Positions 61,234-64,000 of a DNA stretch of 64,000 nt are shown piece by piece (the first letter of the stretch is position 1; each line of letters opens with the position of its first letter). Source of the stretch: TMP-7 sp038212445 (GTDB lineage Bacteria > Acidobacteriota > Terriglobia > Bryobacterales > Bryobacteraceae); contig JBBQUM010000009.1 in NCBI GenBank assembly GCA_038212445.1, positions 62,001 to 126,000 of the forward strand, written 5' to 3'. A program made the translations under genes and the position numbers. The notes beneath the pieces are model-generated. The model ran no database searches. It worked only from the letters and a program-made list of their open reading frames with translations, and was not told the origin of the DNA.

Positions 61234-61247
61234 CTAAGAATTCTTAG
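61234..61247. promoter_or_regulatory. 14-bp perfect palindrome before the second padR
   Basis: CTAAGAATTCTTAG ends one base before the ATG at 61249. A perfect palindrome overlapping the ribosome-binding region is a good candidate for autoregulation by the PadR product, by repressing its own transcript or translation. Confidence 0.5.
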
Positions 61248-61248
61248 T

Positions 61249-61587
61249 ATGGGACGCAAAGCGCAAAAGAACGATTCGCTGCCCGGGTCACTGGACATGC
61301 TAATTCTGCGGACGCTGTCACGCGGCGACCTGCATGGGTACGGCATCGTTCAGTTCATTCAACAGTCTTCCGACAATGAGCTGCTGGTGGAGGAGGGCTC
61401 GCTATACCCCGCTCTTCAGCGGCTCGAGCTCAACCGCTGGATCAGCGGTGTTTGGGGCGTGACGTCGAAAAACCGGCGGGCGAGGATCTACAAGATCACG
61501 GCGGCTGGCCGCAAACAGCTCGGCGTTGAAACCCGTAAGTACGCAAAACTCACGCTGGCCATTGCGAGCGTGATGGGAGCGGAGTGA
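61249..61587 (+). CDS. PadR-family transcriptional regulator (second)
   Basis: The 112-residue winged-helix regulator has LPGSLDMLILRTLSRGDLHGYGIVQFI, VEEGSLYPALQRLELNRWI and the wing NRRARIYKITAAGRKQL. The start at the ATG at 61249 (MGRKAQKND) is preferred to an upstream in-frame ATG because the family starts near the LPG motif. It is paired with the permease gene that starts one base after its stop, the same layout as at 33.2 kb. Confidence 0.92.
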   Translation: MGRKAQKNDSLPGSLDMLILRTLSRGDLHGYGIVQFIQQSSDNELLVEEGSLYPALQRLELNRWISGVWGVTSKNRRARIYKITAAGRKQLGVETRKYAKLTLAIASVMGAE

Positions 61588-61588
61588 C

Positions 61589-64000
61589 ATGTTCGAACGC
61601 CTGAAGTATTGGATAGAGGGCTCCTGGCGCAGCGAAGCGCTGCGTGAGGAGATGGAACTCCACCTTGCGGAAAAAGCCGCGGAACTGCAGGCAGACGGTA
61701 TGACGGCGGATGAAGCGAGGACTGAAGCGCGCCGGCGATTTGGCAACGTCGGCCTGAAGCAAGAAGAGTCGCGGGAGATTTGGATCAAGCGGTTTTGGTC
61801 GGAACTGGGCCAGGATCTGCGCTATGGCTGTCGCAACATGGCCGCCAACAAGGCGTTCAGCATCCTAGCCGTACTGTCGCTGGCGCTCGGCATCGGGGCC
61901 AATACTGCGATCTACAGCTTGATGGAATCGATTCTGTTGCGCTCGCTGCCGGTAGCCGACCCTGAGTCGTTGGTGGTCTTGAACTGGCGTAGCCAGCCGC
62001 CCCAGAACGCGAACAAGGAATGGGTTCACGTCGTGCATGGGATACAAGGCGTTTTCTGGCCGGGCGACAAAGGCGCCCTGGTGAGCGGGATTTTTCCCTA
62101 CGCCGCGTTGGAGACATTTCGCGAGAAGAATCTCGTATTCTCCACGGTTTTCGGATACTTCAACGGGAGAACCCGTACCCTAGCCGTGCGGGGGCAGGCC
62201 ATGAGCGCGAGCACGGAGTACGTCACCGGCGAGTATTTCGGCGGGCTGGCCGTAGCGCCGGCCGCGGGACGTCTGATCGAATCCGCGGACGACCGTCCGG
62301 GCGCGGCGCCGGTGGCGGTCATCAGTTTTGCTGCGAGCCAAAATCGCTTTGGAGGACCGCCGAGTGCGACCGGACAGTCGATTCTCGTCAATAACATTTC
62401 CTTCACGGTGATCGGCGTCGCGCCGCCGGAATTCTTTGGAGTGGACCCTGCGGTCTCGCCGGACCTCTATCTTCCGTTGCACACGAATGTGCTCGTAGAC
62501 GGCGCCGAGTCCGCTCGTTTGTATAACGACGAAAACTTCTACTGGGTGGAGATGATGGGTCGTCTGCGGCCGGGTGTGAGCATGGCACAGGCACAGGCAG
62601 TGCTGGCTCCCCGGTTCCATCAGTGGGTTGCCACCACGGCGACGACCGGCGGTGAGCGCGCCAACCTGCCCACGCTGATGGTGAATCCTGGCGCCGAAGG
62701 TTTAGGTAGCTTGCGCCGCGAATATTCGAAGCCTCTGTACGTGCTGCTGGCGATGGTGGGATTGATTCTGGCGATCGCGTGCGCGAACATCGCTAATCTG
62801 CTGCTGGCAAGGGCGGCCGCGCGACGACGCGAAATGGCTGTCCGTCTCAGCCTGGGCGCGGGAAGGCTCCGCGTGGTGCGGCAGTTGCTTACCGAGAGCG
62901 TGATGCTGGCGTCGCTCGGCGGGGCATTAGGAGTCTTGTTTGCGATCTGGGCAGTGAGATCGTTGACGTTTCTGTTCTCGAAGGGGCAGGAGAACTTTAC
63001 GCTGCACGCGGAATTGAACTGGCACGTGCTGGGTGTGACGGCGGCGCTCTCAGTGGTTTGCGGCCTGTTATTTGGCCTCGCTCCAGCCACCCAGTCGACG
63101 CGTCCTGACGTCATGCCCGAACTGAAGAACGGCCGCGGGGGCGGAGGGCGCCGCCGTGTGCAGAACGTTCTGGTAGTCGCGCAAATCGCGATGTCATTCC
63201 TCATCCTGGTGGCCGCGGGTCTGTTTGTCCAGACCCTCAACAAGCTGCATTTGGTTCAACTGGGATACGCCCGCGAGAACATCCTGCTGTTCTCGTTGAA
63301 TGCGCGCCAGGCCGAGCATCGCGACCCGGAGATCACCACTTTTTACTCGGACCTGCGCAAGCGCTTCGAATCGATCCCCGGAGTGAGCAGCGCGACGCTT
63401 TCGCAATCCTCAATCATCAGCGCCGGCCATGCCGGGAAAACATACAGAGGGGCAATGAAGATTGGCGCCGTTACCATCGATGGCGCCAGCGTAATGACTG
63501 CTGGACCGCGTTTCCTCACGACGATGCAGATTCCGATTGTGGCCGGGCGTGAGATTGACGACCGCGACCAACCGGGCTCGACACCGGTTGCTGTGATCAG
63601 TGAGCGGCTGGCTAGGACGTACTTCAAGAACGAAAATCCGGTGGGCCAGCGCATCACGTTAGTGGGCGAGAAGCGCGATGTCGAAGTGGTTGGCGTATCG
63701 GCTAATCTGCGGAGTGGGGGTCTGAAAAGTGGAGAGGCGAGCGCAATGACTGTGTTCGTGGCGATGAGCCAGTTTTCTCCGGACATGGTGACCTACGCGC
63801 TGCACACCGCCGGTGATCCGCTGCGGTACGTCAAGGATGTGAATGAGATTGTGCGGGAGGCAGATTCACGCATCCCCGTCACAGGCGTGGTGACACAGGC
63901 GGCGGAGATCGATCGAACCATCAACCGGGAACTCATGTTCGCGAAACTATGCACGGGTTTCTCGGTTCTCGCTCTTCTGACCGCGTGCCTGGGGCTCTAC
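61589..64000 (+). CDS. MacB/FtsX-type ABC transporter permease (ADOP family), 3' truncated by window edge
   Basis: 804 codons are open to the window edge with no stop. The N-terminal soluble part has LREEMELHLAEKAAELQADGMTADEARTEARRRFGN. The core has a MacB periplasmic domain and the permease signature LAIACANIANLLLARAAARRREMAVRLSLGAGRLRVVRQLL. It is the PadR-controlled partner of the gene just upstream. The C-terminal half (second FtsX domain) is cut off, so completeness cannot be judged. Confidence 0.9.
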   Translation, partial: MFERLKYWIEGSWRSEALREEMELHLAEKAAELQADGMTADEARTEARRRFGNVGLKQEESREIWIKRFWSELGQDLRYGCRNMAANKAFSILAVLSLALGIGANTAIYSLMESILLRSLPVADPESLVVLNWRSQPPQNANKEWVHVVHGIQGVFWPGDKGALVSGIFPYAALETFREKNLVFSTVFGYFNGRTRTLAVRGQAMSASTEYVTGEYFGGLAVAPAAGRLIESADDRPGAAPVAVISFAASQNRFGGPPSATGQSILVNNISFTVIGVAPPEFFGVDPAVSPDLYLPLHTNVLVDGAESARLYNDENFYWVEMMGRLRPGVSMAQAQAVLAPRFHQWVATTATTGGERANLPTLMVNPGAEGLGSLRREYSKPLYVLLAMVGLILAIACANIANLLLARAAARRREMAVRLSLGAGRLRVVRQLLTESVMLASLGGALGVLFAIWAVRSLTFLFSKGQENFTLHAELNWHVLGVTAALSVVCGLLFGLAPATQSTRPDVMPELKNGRGGGGRRRVQNVLVVAQIAMSFLILVAAGLFVQTLNKLHLVQLGYARENILLFSLNARQAEHRDPEITTFYSDLRKRFESIPGVSSATLSQSSIISAGHAGKTYRGAMKIGAVTIDGASVMTAGPRFLTTMQIPIVAGREIDDRDQPGSTPVAVISERLARTYFKNENPVGQRITLVGEKRDVEVVGVSANLRSGGLKSGEASAMTVFVAMSQFSPDMVTYALHTAGDPLRYVKDVNEIVREADSRIPVTGVVTQAAEIDRTINRELMFAKLCTGFSVLALLTACLGLY

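Noticed and set aside
1..64000. CRISPR arrays, tRNA or rRNA genes
   Set aside because: I saw no regularly spaced repeats, cloverleaf-like or conserved rRNA segments, although a model-based search could not be run.

Overview
The window (roughly 60% GC by eye) looks like the chromosome of an acidobacterium, most likely of the Bryobacter/Solibacter type. That placement is an inference from a mix of protein families typical of the group. These include two PadR plus MacB-like permease pairs, TonB-dependent receptors with an N-terminal carboxypeptidase-regulatory domain, a TIGR03435 protein, NHL-repeat and S8 proteins with IVWGS tails, an aquaporin with a C-terminal CAKLHHHNN motif, and the STGPRT/NATKHGL family. 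No rRNA, tRNA or CRISPR array was recognised.

Layout. 1-11.2 kb: a truncated receptor, mtaB, a secreted carboxypeptidase-regulatory-domain protein, a membrane protein, a tiny ORF with a perfect Shine-Dalgarno between two hairpins, the glycolytic pair eno-gpmI, then a coupled trio of two GT-C-like membrane proteins and a crotonase. 11.2-14 kb: a PerR-like regulator and katG. 14-18.5 kb: a broken TIGR03435 gene, a PAN-domain protein, an SMP-30 protein and a damaged GlcG-cupin gene. 18.5-23.3 kb: glycogen-debranching and GH63-type glucosidase genes. 23.3-24.7 kb: an ECF sigma/anti-sigma pair. 24.8-27 kb: a decayed run (DM13, VOC and GMC fragments) behind an aquaporin. 27-30.5 kb: DinB-like, NRDE, a DedA(VTT)-ATP-grasp fusion, and an STGPRT-family protein.

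30.5-33.1 kb is accessory DNA: the C-terminal end of an RHS protein, a second stray copy of the RHS core motif, and small putative partner proteins. 33.2-36.2 kb holds a PadR/ABC-permease pair, followed by relics of an insertion sequence and of a second STGPRT gene. 36.8-39.3 kb is a YfiR/TonB-receptor pair. 39.7-45.3 kb holds a frameshifted S8 peptidase, a DUF1778/GNAT toxin-antitoxin pair and a frameshifted NHL gene. 45.7-49.9 kb is a tetraheme cytochrome / four-cluster ferredoxin / NrfD module with no catalytic subunit.

The most interesting part is 49.95-61.2 kb. Three paralogous putative TIM-barrel proteins of unassigned function are interleaved with a TPR regulator, a large TonB-dependent transporter and an ACS-type MFS permease. 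Two promoters in the locus share a TGTWAC-N9-TGTTAC direct repeat placed exactly 24 bp upstream of a -10-like hexamer. I infer a co-regulated uptake and catabolic locus for an unknown, probably carbohydrate-derived substrate. The window ends inside a second PadR/ABC-permease pair.

An unusual number of conserved genes carry frameshifts or internal stops (TIGR03435, GlcG-cupin, DM13, S8, NHL). Either this stretch is decaying or the assembly has residual indel errors; the sequence alone cannot decide.
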